NCBI GenBank assembly: GCA_033722075.1
Contig: JAWVZU010000181.1
Coordinates: forward strand, 1-8,221
Direction: 5' to 3'
DNA: 8,221 nucleotides
Source of the DNA: JAWVZU01 sp033722075
Lineage (GTDB): Bacteria > Pseudomonadota > Gammaproteobacteria > Xanthomonadales > SZUA-38
The notes under the pieces: model-generated
Databases searched by the model: none
Seen by the model: the letters and a program-made list of their open reading frames with translations, nothing else
Told to the model about the DNA's origin: nothing
Translations under genes and position numbers: made by a program
Part shown: positions 1 to 6,307 of the stretch, piece by piece
Position numbering within the stretch: position 1 is the first letter of the stretch
Layout of the letters: the number at the start of each line of letters is the position of its first letter

Positions 1-713
1 CAGTGTTGGTCATCCTGGCAGGGCGACCGCTGGCGCTGCAGAATATCGTCGACGCGGTGCCTGCCCTGCTCTATGCCTGGCACCCCGGGGCGAGTGGCGG
101 GCCCGCCATTGTCGATGTACTGTTCGGCATGGAATCACCGTCGGGCAAGCTGCCGGTCACCTTTCCCCGAGTTGTAGGGCAGGTACCCATCTATTACAAC
201 CACAAGCCCACCGGGCGGCCGCCCGACCCGGAGACCTTTGTGCCCATCGATGCGATTCCGGTCGATGCACCGCAGACCTCGCTCGGCAACTCGTCGCATC
301 ACCTGGACGCGGGTTTCACGCCCCTTTATCCGTTCGGGCACGGCCTCAGTTATGGGCAGTTCAACTACGAGTCCATCGCGATCGATCCGCCCCGACTGGA
401 TGCCGGCGGCGAAATCGAGATCAGCGCAAGACTCACCAACAGCGGATCACGGAGCGCTACGGAAGTAGTCCAGCTCTACGTCCGGGACCTGGTCGGCGAC
501 GTCACCCGTCCGGTGCGGGAGCTGAAGGGATTCCAGCGCGTTCGGCTGAGCCCCGGCGAGAGCACCATTGTCCGCTTCCGGCTGACCCCGGATGACCTCG
601 CCTTCTACGGGCGCGACATGCGGCGAATCGTGGAACCCGGGCGCTTCCATGCCTGGATCGGCGGCAGTTCGACGACCGAGCTTCGCACCGAGTTCGTGCT
701 GACGGAGGACTGA
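1..713 (+). CDS. bglX: BglX-like GH3 beta-glucosidase, 3' end only (5' cut by window edge)
   Basis: C-terminal 237 or so residues of a glycoside hydrolase family 3 enzyme; the catalytic (beta/alpha)8 barrel and any signal peptide lie left of the window. What is visible: the end of the second GH3 domain with WHPG (fragment residues 26-29), GGPAIVDVLFG (32-42), PSGKLPVTFPR (46-56) and VGQVPIYYNH (58-67), then LYPFGHGLSY (108-117), then a fibronectin-III-like domain (about 118-225) with the usual RPV-ELKGF strand and an EPG--HAWIG end. These blocks line up one by one with the C terminus of E. coli BglX, a periplasmic beta-glucosidase, so removal of terminal glucose from beta-glucosides is the likely role; related GH3 members act on xylosides or other sugars and the specificity residues are not in view. 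The stretch between TGRP and LYPFG (about 72-107) is roughly a dozen residues longer than in E. coli BglX. It is followed after 5 bases by the sugar transporter gene, whose ribosome-binding site lies inside the end of this gene, so the two are surely co-transcribed. Confidence 0.9.
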   Translation, partial: VLVILAGRPLALQNIVDAVPALLYAWHPGASGGPAIVDVLFGMESPSGKLPVTFPRVVGQVPIYYNHKPTGRPPDPETFVPIDAIPVDAPQTSLGNSSHHLDAGFTPLYPFGHGLSYGQFNYESIAIDPPRLDAGGEIEISARLTNSGSRSATEVVQLYVRDLVGDVTRPVRELKGFQRVRLSPGESTIVRFRLTPDDLAFYGRDMRRIVEPGRFHAWIGGSSTTELRTEFVLTED

Positions 714-718
714 TCGCC

Positions 719-2248
719 ATGGCCAGAGCAAACCGCTTTTCCGTCGTCACCTCCGCCATCGTCGCCCTCGGCGGCTTTCTCATGGGTTTCGATGCCTCGG
801 TCATCTCGGGCGTCGTCGGCTCCATCGAAACCCAGTTTCAACTCAGCAAGATCGAGCTAGGCTGGGGCGTAGCCTCCCTGTCGCTCTCGGCGACTTTTGC
901 GATGATGGTCTCGGGCCCCCTCAGCGACCGACTGGGGCGGCGGGCCGTACTGCTGTTGGCGGCCACCCTGTTCCTGCTTTCCGCGCTGGCCTCCGCGCTC
1001 GCGCCAACCTTCTCCCTCCTCGTCGCAGCGCGGATGCTGGGGGGACTCGGCGTCGGGGCGGCGCTGATCATCGCCCCGATGTACATCGCAGAGCTGGCCC
1101 CGCCACGGGTTCGCGGCCGCCTGGTCTCGATCAACCAGTTGAACATCGTCATCGGAATTTCAGCCGCCTTCTTCAGCAACTACCTGATCCTCAAGCTCGG
1201 CCTGGGAGATAACGCCTGGCGCTGGATGCTCGGCGTGGAAGCCGTTCCGGCGCTCGCCTACGTGCTTGCGCTGGCTTTCGTCCCGGAAAGCCCCCGCTGG
1301 CTGGTGATGCGAGACCGCAAGGCGGAAGCCGCGGAAGTGCTCGCCAAGGCGGGTGGGGAAAAAGAGGTCGGCGCGGTACTTGCGGCGATCGAGGGCAGCA
1401 TTCGGCAGGAGGGCGATAAACCGCGGCCCCCGCTCCGGACCCTGTTCTCACCCGGACTGAGGCTTGCGCTGCTGATTGGCGTCACCGTGGGTATCCTGCA
1501 GCAGATCACCGGCATCAACGCCGTGTTCTTCTATGCCCCGATGATCTTCGAGCAGTCGGGCATCGGCACAGATGCGGCATTCATGCAGGCGGTTCTGGTC
1601 GGCCTGACCAACCTCGTCTTCACGATCGTGGCGATGGTCCTGATCGACCGGCTCGGTCGCCGCCTGCTCCTCCTCGGAGGAACGGCCGGGATCGCGATCT
1701 GCATGTTCGTCCTGGCCTATGGCTTCAGCGCCGCACGCTACACGCTGGACAGTGAAACACTGGCCGAATTGCCCGATACGATTCCCGCTGCGGCCCTGGA
1801 GCGTCTGAAGGACCGGACCTTCGAAAGCGACCTTGCCTTCCGCGAGGCGCTTCACACCGAATTGGGCGAGGCGGCGGCCAACGAACACGAAACAACCCTC
1901 GTGGCCGCGGCAATCGACATCAACCCGACGTTGATCCTGATTGCGATCCTCGGCTTCGTAGCGAGCTTCGCCGTGTCGCTGGGTCCCGTCATGTGGGTGC
2001 TGTTCTCGGAGATCTTTCCCAATACGATCCGCGGTGTGGCGATCTCCTTTGTCGGTCTGATCAACTCGGCGGTCAGCTTCGGCGTGCAGTTGATCTTCCC
2101 CTGGGAGCTGGCCACCCTGGGGAACGCCACCACGTTCCTGATCTTCGGCGGCTTCGCCGTGCTCGGGCTGGTCATCGTCGCGCGGATTCTTCCCGAGACC
2201 CGCGGCAAGTCGCTGGAGGAACTGGAGGCCGCGCTGGTGAAAGCGTGA
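719..2248 (+). CDS. MFS sugar porter (GLUT/XylE-like sugar:proton symporter)
   Basis: A 509-residue inner-membrane transporter of the sugar-porter family, which imports hexoses or pentoses, usually with protons. Signature motifs are all present: GPLSDRLGRR after TM2 (residues 66-75), RVRGRL after TM4 (130-135), PESPRWLV after TM6 (189-196), QQITGINAVFFYAP in TM7 (260-273), DRLGRR after TM8 (310-315) and PETRGKSLEELE at the C terminus (492-503). Twelve hydrophobic segments can be marked at roughly 9-33, 48-68, 76-94, 99-121, 137-160, 168-188, 246-272, 287-310, 314-336, 402-430, 437-459 and 468-488. The TM9-TM10 loop (about 337-401) is polar and unusually long for the family. The ATG is preceded by GGAGGA (704-709) at a 9-base spacing, inside the GH3 gene, which supports both the start and co-transcription. 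The QQITGIN motif and the GH3 partner suggest glucose or a similar monosaccharide, but substrate is inferred from context only. Confidence 0.93.
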   Translation: MARANRFSVVTSAIVALGGFLMGFDASVISGVVGSIETQFQLSKIELGWGVASLSLSATFAMMVSGPLSDRLGRRAVLLLAATLFLLSALASALAPTFSLLVAARMLGGLGVGAALIIAPMYIAELAPPRVRGRLVSINQLNIVIGISAAFFSNYLILKLGLGDNAWRWMLGVEAVPALAYVLALAFVPESPRWLVMRDRKAEAAEVLAKAGGEKEVGAVLAAIEGSIRQEGDKPRPPLRTLFSPGLRLALLIGVTVGILQQITGINAVFFYAPMIFEQSGIGTDAAFMQAVLVGLTNLVFTIVAMVLIDRLGRRLLLLGGTAGIAICMFVLAYGFSAARYTLDSETLAELPDTIPAAALERLKDRTFESDLAFREALHTELGEAAANEHETTLVAAAIDINPTLILIAILGFVASFAVSLGPVMWVLFSEIFPNTIRGVAISFVGLINSAVSFGVQLIFPWELATLGNATTFLIFGGFAVLGLVIVARILPETRGKSLEELEAALVKA

Positions 2249-2255
2249 GGCTTTC
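2239..2255. terminator. Small hairpin between convergent stop codons (weak terminator candidate)
   Basis: GAAAGC (2239-2244), loop GTGAG, GCTTTC (2250-2255): a perfect 6-bp stem with a 5-base loop that covers the stop codon of the transporter gene and the start of the 20-base gap before the lacI stop. It reads the same on both strands, so it could serve both genes. No T-run follows on either strand and the stem is short, so intrinsic termination is doubtful. Confidence 0.2.
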
Positions 2256-2268
2256 CGCGCTCGGTTAA

Positions 2269-3324
2269 TCAGTCGCTACTTGGCGCCGGGCCCGTGGAGT
2301 CGCGAATCACCAGCCTCGACTTCAGCACCGACCGTTCCGTAAGTCTCTCTCCGGCGATCTGTCGAAACAGCAGTTCGGCGGCCTTTTCAGCCATCTCGTA
2401 GACCGGCTGGTGGATGGTCGTCAGCGTAGGCCAGACCTGGCGCGACAGCGGCACGTCATCGAAACCGGCGACCGACACTTCCGAGGGTACACCGATGCCC
2501 ATGTCCAGCGCCGCGTGCAGGACACCCGCGGCCATGTCGTCGTTTACCGCGAAGATTGCCGTGGGCCGGTACTTGCGGCTGAGCAAGCGGGCGCCGCAGG
2601 CGACACCGGAATCGAACGAGCTGTCGCCGTCCATCACCAGCGACTTGCGAAAGGTCAGCCCCGCCTCTTTCAGGCCGTCACGATAGCCCTTTTCCCGGTT
2701 TGCCAGCGCCCGGTGATGTTTGTGTCCCTTGATGAAACCGATCCGTTCGTGACCGAGGGATGCCAGGTAGCGCACCATCTCGGCGCAGACCTCCCGGTCG
2801 TTCGTATGCACCGCGTCGAAGCCTTTCACCTCCCCCGGAGATACCCTGATGAAAGGTTTTTCCATCTCCCGCAGAGCGCTGATGACCGGCTCGATTTCCG
2901 CCAGTGGCGGCACCAGGATCAGGCCGTCCACGCGGGTGTGGTCGACCAGTTGGCGGATTTCCTCGACGAGGCTCGGTGAGCGGTATTCACAGGGATGCAC
3001 CAGCAGGTCATAGCCGCTGGCCCGGGCCATCTTCAGCGCACCGCCGTGCAGGTTGGTGGCGTAGTTGGCACTGGCGTTGTAATAGGCACTGGGATCGTCG
3101 TAGACCAGGGCAAACAGGAAGCTGCGATTGCCCGCGAGCCGGCGCGCCGACGCGTTGGGCCGGTAATTGAGTTCCCGAATCGCCGCCTGAACGCGCTCAC
3201 GAGTCGCCTCCCGAACATTCGGTTCGTTGTTGACGACCCTCGAAACGGTCTTGATCGACACGCCCGCGCGCGTGGCGACGTCATCGATCGTGGCACGCGC
3301 CTCGTGCCTCAGCACCTCATCCAT
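2269..3324 (-). CDS. LacI/GalR-family transcriptional regulator of sugar utilisation
   Basis: A 351-residue repressor-type regulator (from the ATG at 3324). The N-terminal DNA-binding domain is textbook LacI: TIDDVATRAGVS (about residues 12-23), recognition helix with KTVSRVVNN (25-33), then the hinge region NYRPNASARRLAG (53-65), whose RRLAG corresponds to LacI QQLAG. The rest is a periplasmic-binding-protein-like sugar-sensing domain: ALVYDDPS strand at about 72-79, VDGLILVPP (132-140), SLGHERIGFIKG (189-200), AIFAVNDDMAAGV (256-268) and VSVAGFDDVPLSRQVWPTLTTI (283-304, conserved effector/dimer region). The opening NASANYATNLHGGA stretch resembles SalR/CelR-like regulators of beta-glucoside genes, which fits the convergent GH3 and MFS genes 20 bases away. 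A GTG at 3357 would add 11 residues, but it abuts the likely -10 box; the ATG at 3324 has GGGAG (3336-3340) 11 bases upstream and leaves the usual short tail before the HTH, so I prefer it. The effector is not deducible; a mono- or disaccharide is expected. Confidence 0.93.
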   Translation of the reverse strand: MDEVLRHEARATIDDVATRAGVSIKTVSRVVNNEPNVREATRERVQAAIRELNYRPNASARRLAGNRSFLFALVYDDPSAYYNASANYATNLHGGALKMARASGYDLLVHPCEYRSPSLVEEIRQLVDHTRVDGLILVPPLAEIEPVISALREMEKPFIRVSPGEVKGFDAVHTNDREVCAEMVRYLASLGHERIGFIKGHKHHRALANREKGYRDGLKEAGLTFRKSLVMDGDSSFDSGVACGARLLSRKYRPTAIFAVNDDMAAGVLHAALDMGIGVPSEVSVAGFDDVPLSRQVWPTLTTIHQPVYEMAEKAAELLFRQIAGERLTERSVLKSRLVIRDSTGPAPSSD

Positions 3325-3357
3325 CGGGCCCACGGCTCCCGCAACAATCCCGCGCAC

Positions 3358-3386
3358 AGTAGGTCACAAAATGACAGCGTTGTCAA
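3358..3386 (-). promoter_or_regulatory. Predicted sigma70 promoter of the lacI-family gene
   Basis: Read on the minus strand, TTGACA (3386-3381, a perfect -35) is followed after 17 bases by CCTACT (3363-3358, 3 of 6 matches to the -10 consensus). Transcription would start near 3350 and give the ATG at 3324 a leader of about 25 bases. The weak -10 means the position is approximate; the -35 match and spacing are the support. Confidence 0.45.
3372..3385. promoter_or_regulatory. Candidate LacI-family operator TGACAGCGTTGTCA
   Basis: A 14-base palindrome with 12 of 14 positions symmetric (TGACA arms, central CG). A central CG flanked by 6-7-base arms is the normal form of LacI-family operators. 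It shares bases 3381-3385 with the -35 hexamer of the lacI promoter, so a bound repressor would block its own transcription. Assignment to the adjacent regulator is inference; a second copy would be expected upstream of the GH3 gene, outside the window. Confidence 0.5.
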
Positions 3387-3408
3387 AGCGTATGAGCGTG
3401 CGGAAATG

Positions 3409-3422
3409 CGCTACCGGTAGCG
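3409..3422. promoter_or_regulatory. Perfect 14-base palindrome CGCTACCGGTAGCG over the korB stop codon
   Basis: CGCTACC / GGTAGCG is fully symmetric with a central CG and includes the last codons and TAG stop of korB. It lies 23 bases upstream of the -35 of the lacI promoter. LacI-family proteins such as E. coli GntR bind TACCGGTA-centred sites, so this could be a second operator. A palindrome of this size is expected about once per two windows of this length by chance, so the support is mainly its location. Confidence 0.25.
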
Positions 3423-4466
3423 GGCCATCACCTTGTCCAGAATCTCCGCTCCCGGCTTCAGTTTGGCGTACTCGAGATCCCGCAGCGGCGTTCTGGTAGT
3501 GCCGTTCCGGGCATGGAGGTCCGGCTTTTCCCGGTTGACGAAGAGCAGTCCCGTGACCACCTCTCCGAGCTGCTTGCGCTCGTCCAGGTACTTCAACACC
3601 ACCGGCCGATCCGTCGGGTCATAGCCGGCGCCAACCTCCTTCAGCAACAGGCTTGTTCCATCATGCAGTTCGAGTCTCAGCGCATCGCGCTTTGGATCGT
3701 CGAGCTCGATGCGCTCGTAGGGGGGCACGAAATCCGTGTGGACTGCCGGATGGTAGAACTGGCGGGTGTAGTTGTAGCTCTTGGTGGAATCTTCGTGATC
3801 GTTGAAGGTCACGCACGGCGACAGGACGTCGATCAGCGCAAAGCCACGGTGTTTGAGCCCCGCCTTGATGAGCGGAACCAGCTGTGCCTTGTCGCCGGAG
3901 AAGGACCGCGCCACGAAGGGCGCGCCGAGATTGATCGAGAAAGTGACCGGATCGATCGGCGGCTGTTCGTTGGCCTCACCCTTCTTCGTCTTGGAACCGA
4001 CATCCGCACTGGCCGAGAACTGCCCCTTGGTCAGACCGTAAACTCCATTGTTCTCGATCACGTAGAGCATGTTCAGGTTACGCCGTATGGCGTGCGCCAG
4101 CTGCCCCAGCCCGATCGACAGGGAGTCGCCGTCCCCCGAAACACCGACGTAGGACAATCCGCCATGGGCCGCGTTTGCGCCGGTCGCGATCGACGGCATT
4201 CGTCCATGCACCGTGTTGATCCCGTGGGCCTGGGAGAGGAAGTAGGCCGGCGTCTTCGATGAACAGCCGATGCCGCTCATCTTGGCAACCTGGTGCGGCG
4301 GGACATCGAGTTCCCAGAATGCCTGGACGAAGGCCGCGGTGATCGAGTCGTGGCCGCACCCGGCGCACAGCGTGCTCATGCCACCTTCGTAGTCTCGCTT
4401 GCGCAGCCCCAGCCGATTGCGGGGTGCGCTGGAATGGGTCACCTTGGGTCGGCTGATGAAGCTCAT
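3411..4466 (-). CDS. korB: 2-oxoacid:ferredoxin oxidoreductase, beta subunit (KorB-like)
   Basis: A 351-residue thiamine-diphosphate-binding subunit of a cytoplasmic 2-oxoacid:acceptor oxidoreductase. With the alpha subunit it decarboxylates a 2-oxoacid in the presence of CoA and passes two electrons through a [4Fe-4S] cluster. The cluster ligands are visible as C34 and C37 (CAGCGH), C68 (GIGCSS) and C218 (SPCVTFND). The ThDP/Mg site is GDGDS (111-115) followed by ENNGVYGLTKGQ (138-149), the latter typical of 2-oxoglutarate and pyruvate KorB-like subunits. The last 90 or so residues (about 260-351) form the family's usual C-terminal arm. The start is the ATG at 4466, which overlaps the korA stop as ATGA, with GAGGTG (4477-4472) 5 bases upstream; longer in-frame versions would lie wholly inside korA and are rejected. 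The length and motifs fit the 2-oxoglutarate type, but pyruvate or another 2-oxoacid cannot be excluded. It is the last gene of the kor operon. Confidence 0.94.
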   Translation of the reverse strand: MSFISRPKVTHSSAPRNRLGLRKRDYEGGMSTLCAGCGHDSITAAFVQAFWELDVPPHQVAKMSGIGCSSKTPAYFLSQAHGINTVHGRMPSIATGANAAHGGLSYVGVSGDGDSLSIGLGQLAHAIRRNLNMLYVIENNGVYGLTKGQFSASADVGSKTKKGEANEQPPIDPVTFSINLGAPFVARSFSGDKAQLVPLIKAGLKHRGFALIDVLSPCVTFNDHEDSTKSYNYTRQFYHPAVHTDFVPPYERIELDDPKRDALRLELHDGTSLLLKEVGAGYDPTDRPVVLKYLDERKQLGEVVTGLLFVNREKPDLHARNGTTRTPLRDLEYAKLKPGAEILDKVMARYR

Positions 4467-6259
4467 GCGGCCACCTCGTTGTCGATGACGGCGTTGATCG
4501 CTTCGACCACCGTGCGGGATTCGATGGGCATGCCGTCGTATTGCCGAACCGAAACAAGCTTTTCGGAGCTCACGCCAGTCTCCGTGATGAGCATCATCCT
4601 GAGCTGCGCATCGCGGTTCTGCTCCACCACGAACACCCGTTCGTGGCGGTCGATGAAATCGCTGACCTCGTCGCTGAACGGGAAGGCCCGAACCCGCAAG
4701 TAGTTGAGTTCGACGCCCTGGCCGGCCAGCTTGTCGCGCGCCTCTCGCACTGCCCCGTCGGAGCTGCCGATGGCCAGGACCGCGTACTTGAGCCCCTGGC
4801 GCTCGTCGACCACGGGCCCGGGCACCCAGTCCTTGGCCGTCTCCCACTTGCGAGCCAGCCGATCGACCAGCTTTCGGTACTCGTCGGCGTCTTCCGTGTA
4901 CTTGGCAGCCGCCGTGTGGCCGGAGCCACGGGTGAAATAGGATCCCGCCGGATGATCGCCGGGCAGCGTACGCCAGGGGATGCCGTCGCCATCGACGTCG
5001 GCATAGCGCTGGAAACTGCGACCATCTTCCAGCTCTTCAGCCCGGATAACCTTGCCCCGATCGGGCTCGTAGGTCTCGTCCCAGGTGAACTCCGGCACCA
5101 TCCAGTCGTTCATTCCGATGTCGAGGTCCGACAGCACGAAGACCGGCGTCTGCAAACGTTCGGCCAGATCGAAGGCCACCGGGGCCATCTCGAAACATTC
5201 CTTCGGGTCCGACGGATAGAGGCAGGGATGCTTGGTATCGCCGTGCGACGCATACGCACACGAGTAGAGGTCGCATTGCTGGGTGCGCGTGGGCATCCCG
5301 GTCGAGGGACCGACCCGCTGGACATCGAAAATCACCGCGGGGATCTCGGTGAAATACCCATAGCCGATCCACTCGGCCATCAGCGATACCCCCGGTCCAC
5401 TGGTCGGCGTGAAGGACCTCGCCCCGTTCCATGAGGCGCCCAGCACCATGCCGATCGCCGAGAGTTCGTCCTCGGCCTGGACGATGCAATAGTTTCGCTC
5501 ACCGCTTTCGGAATCGACGCGCAGGCGCGAGCAGAACGCATTGAACGCGTCCATGAGTGACGTCGAGGGCGTGATCGGATACCAGGCGCCCACGGTGGCG
5601 CCGGCATAAACGCAGCCCAGGCCGGCGGCGGTATTCCCGTCGATCATGATGTGGCCGGCGGTCTTGTCCATGGGCTCGAGGTGAAACGGCAGCGGGCAAT
5701 CGAAATGCTCGATCGCATAGCCGTAGCCCATGCGCACGGCCTGCATGTTCGAATCGATCAGCTTCTGCTTGTCGCGGAAGGTCTCCTTGAGCAGCCCCTC
5801 GATCACATCCAGATCGATCTCCAGCAGAGCCGCCAGCGCGCCCACGTAGCAGATGTTCTTCATCAGGATGCGTACCCGTGCCGGCGAAAACGTCTCATTG
5901 CACATCTGCGCCAGGGGAATGCCCAGGACGCGGATATCGTCGCGCTGAAGCTCCCGGTCCCGCGGCCAGGTCGAGTCGTAGATGAGAAATCCGCCCGGCG
6001 CCACCTCGGCCAGATCCTGCCGGTAGGTCTCGGCGTTCATCGCCACCAGGACATTGACCTTGCCGGAGCGGCACAGATAGGCATCCTTCGTGACCCGGAT
6101 CTCGTACCAGGTCGGCAGGCCCTGGATATTCGAGGGGAAGAAGTTCTTCCCCACCACCGGAACACCCATGCGAAAGATCGATTTCATGAGCAGGGTGTTC
6201 GCAGAAGCCGAGCCCGTGCCGTTGACGGTGGCGATCTTGATGACGAAGTCGTTGATCAT
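4463..6259 (-). CDS. korA: 2-oxoacid:ferredoxin oxidoreductase, fused gamma-alpha subunit (KorA-like)
   Basis: A 598-residue subunit that forms the other half of the active site with KorB. Residues 1 to about 190 are the gamma domain (NGTGSASAN at 13-21, GKNFFPSNIQGLPTWYEIRV at 37-56), which in this family sits at the N terminus of the alpha polypeptide instead of being a separate protein. The alpha pyrimidine-binding domain begins near 203 with GNTAAGLGCVYAGA and the hallmark YPITPST (227-233), followed by EDELSAIGMVLGASWNG (263-279), TPTSGPG (284-290) and QRVGPSTGMPTRTQQ (314-328). The C-terminal third holds the domain with VLAIGSSDG (494-502) and RVRAFPF (522-528) and VVEQNRDAQLR (544-554), which contacts CoA in related enzymes. 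No Fe-S motif is present, as expected. The start is fixed by the conserved NDFVIKIA opening, yet no Shine-Dalgarno sequence precedes it. There is a 48-base gap to the upstream oxidoreductase gene and a 4-base overlap with korB, so the three genes form an operon and KorA/KorB are probably translationally coupled. Confidence 0.94.
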   Translation of the reverse strand: MINDFVIKIATVNGTGSASANTLLMKSIFRMGVPVVGKNFFPSNIQGLPTWYEIRVTKDAYLCRSGKVNVLVAMNAETYRQDLAEVAPGGFLIYDSTWPRDRELQRDDIRVLGIPLAQMCNETFSPARVRILMKNICYVGALAALLEIDLDVIEGLLKETFRDKQKLIDSNMQAVRMGYGYAIEHFDCPLPFHLEPMDKTAGHIMIDGNTAAGLGCVYAGATVGAWYPITPSTSLMDAFNAFCSRLRVDSESGERNYCIVQAEDELSAIGMVLGASWNGARSFTPTSGPGVSLMAEWIGYGYFTEIPAVIFDVQRVGPSTGMPTRTQQCDLYSCAYASHGDTKHPCLYPSDPKECFEMAPVAFDLAERLQTPVFVLSDLDIGMNDWMVPEFTWDETYEPDRGKVIRAEELEDGRSFQRYADVDGDGIPWRTLPGDHPAGSYFTRGSGHTAAAKYTEDADEYRKLVDRLARKWETAKDWVPGPVVDERQGLKYAVLAIGSSDGAVREARDKLAGQGVELNYLRVRAFPFSDEVSDFIDRHERVFVVEQNRDAQLRMMLITETGVSSEKLVSVRQYDGMPIESRTVVEAINAVIDNEVAA

Positions 6260-6290
6260 GGAGGGGTCAAGCCCGAAGTTGCGGAGGGGT
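6260..6290 (-). repeat. Direct repeat of ACCCCTCC upstream of korA
   Basis: On the korA-sense strand ACCCCTCC occurs at 6290-6283 and again at 6267-6260, the second copy touching the ATG. The copies are 23 bases apart. They resemble the anti-Shine-Dalgarno end of 16S rRNA more than a ribosome-binding site. This stretch fills most of the 48-base gap between the two genes; nothing else is evident there. Confidence 0.4.
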
Positions 6291-6307
6291 TTTGCGGGTG
6301 AGGGCCG

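Noticed and set aside
2410..2979. A 189-codon plus-strand open frame opposite the LacI-family gene
   Set aside because: Antisense to a gene with complete HTH and sugar-binding domains; no own signals.
4467..4847. N-terminal extension of korB by 127 codons
   Set aside because: It overlaps korA entirely, the extra translation is Arg/Gly-rich shadow sequence, and the ATG at 4466 has a good ribosome-binding site and an ATGA junction.
4541..5434. A 297-codon plus-strand open frame opposite korA
   Set aside because: Lies wholly antisense to the well-supported korA gene, has no recognisable domain and no clear ribosome-binding site.
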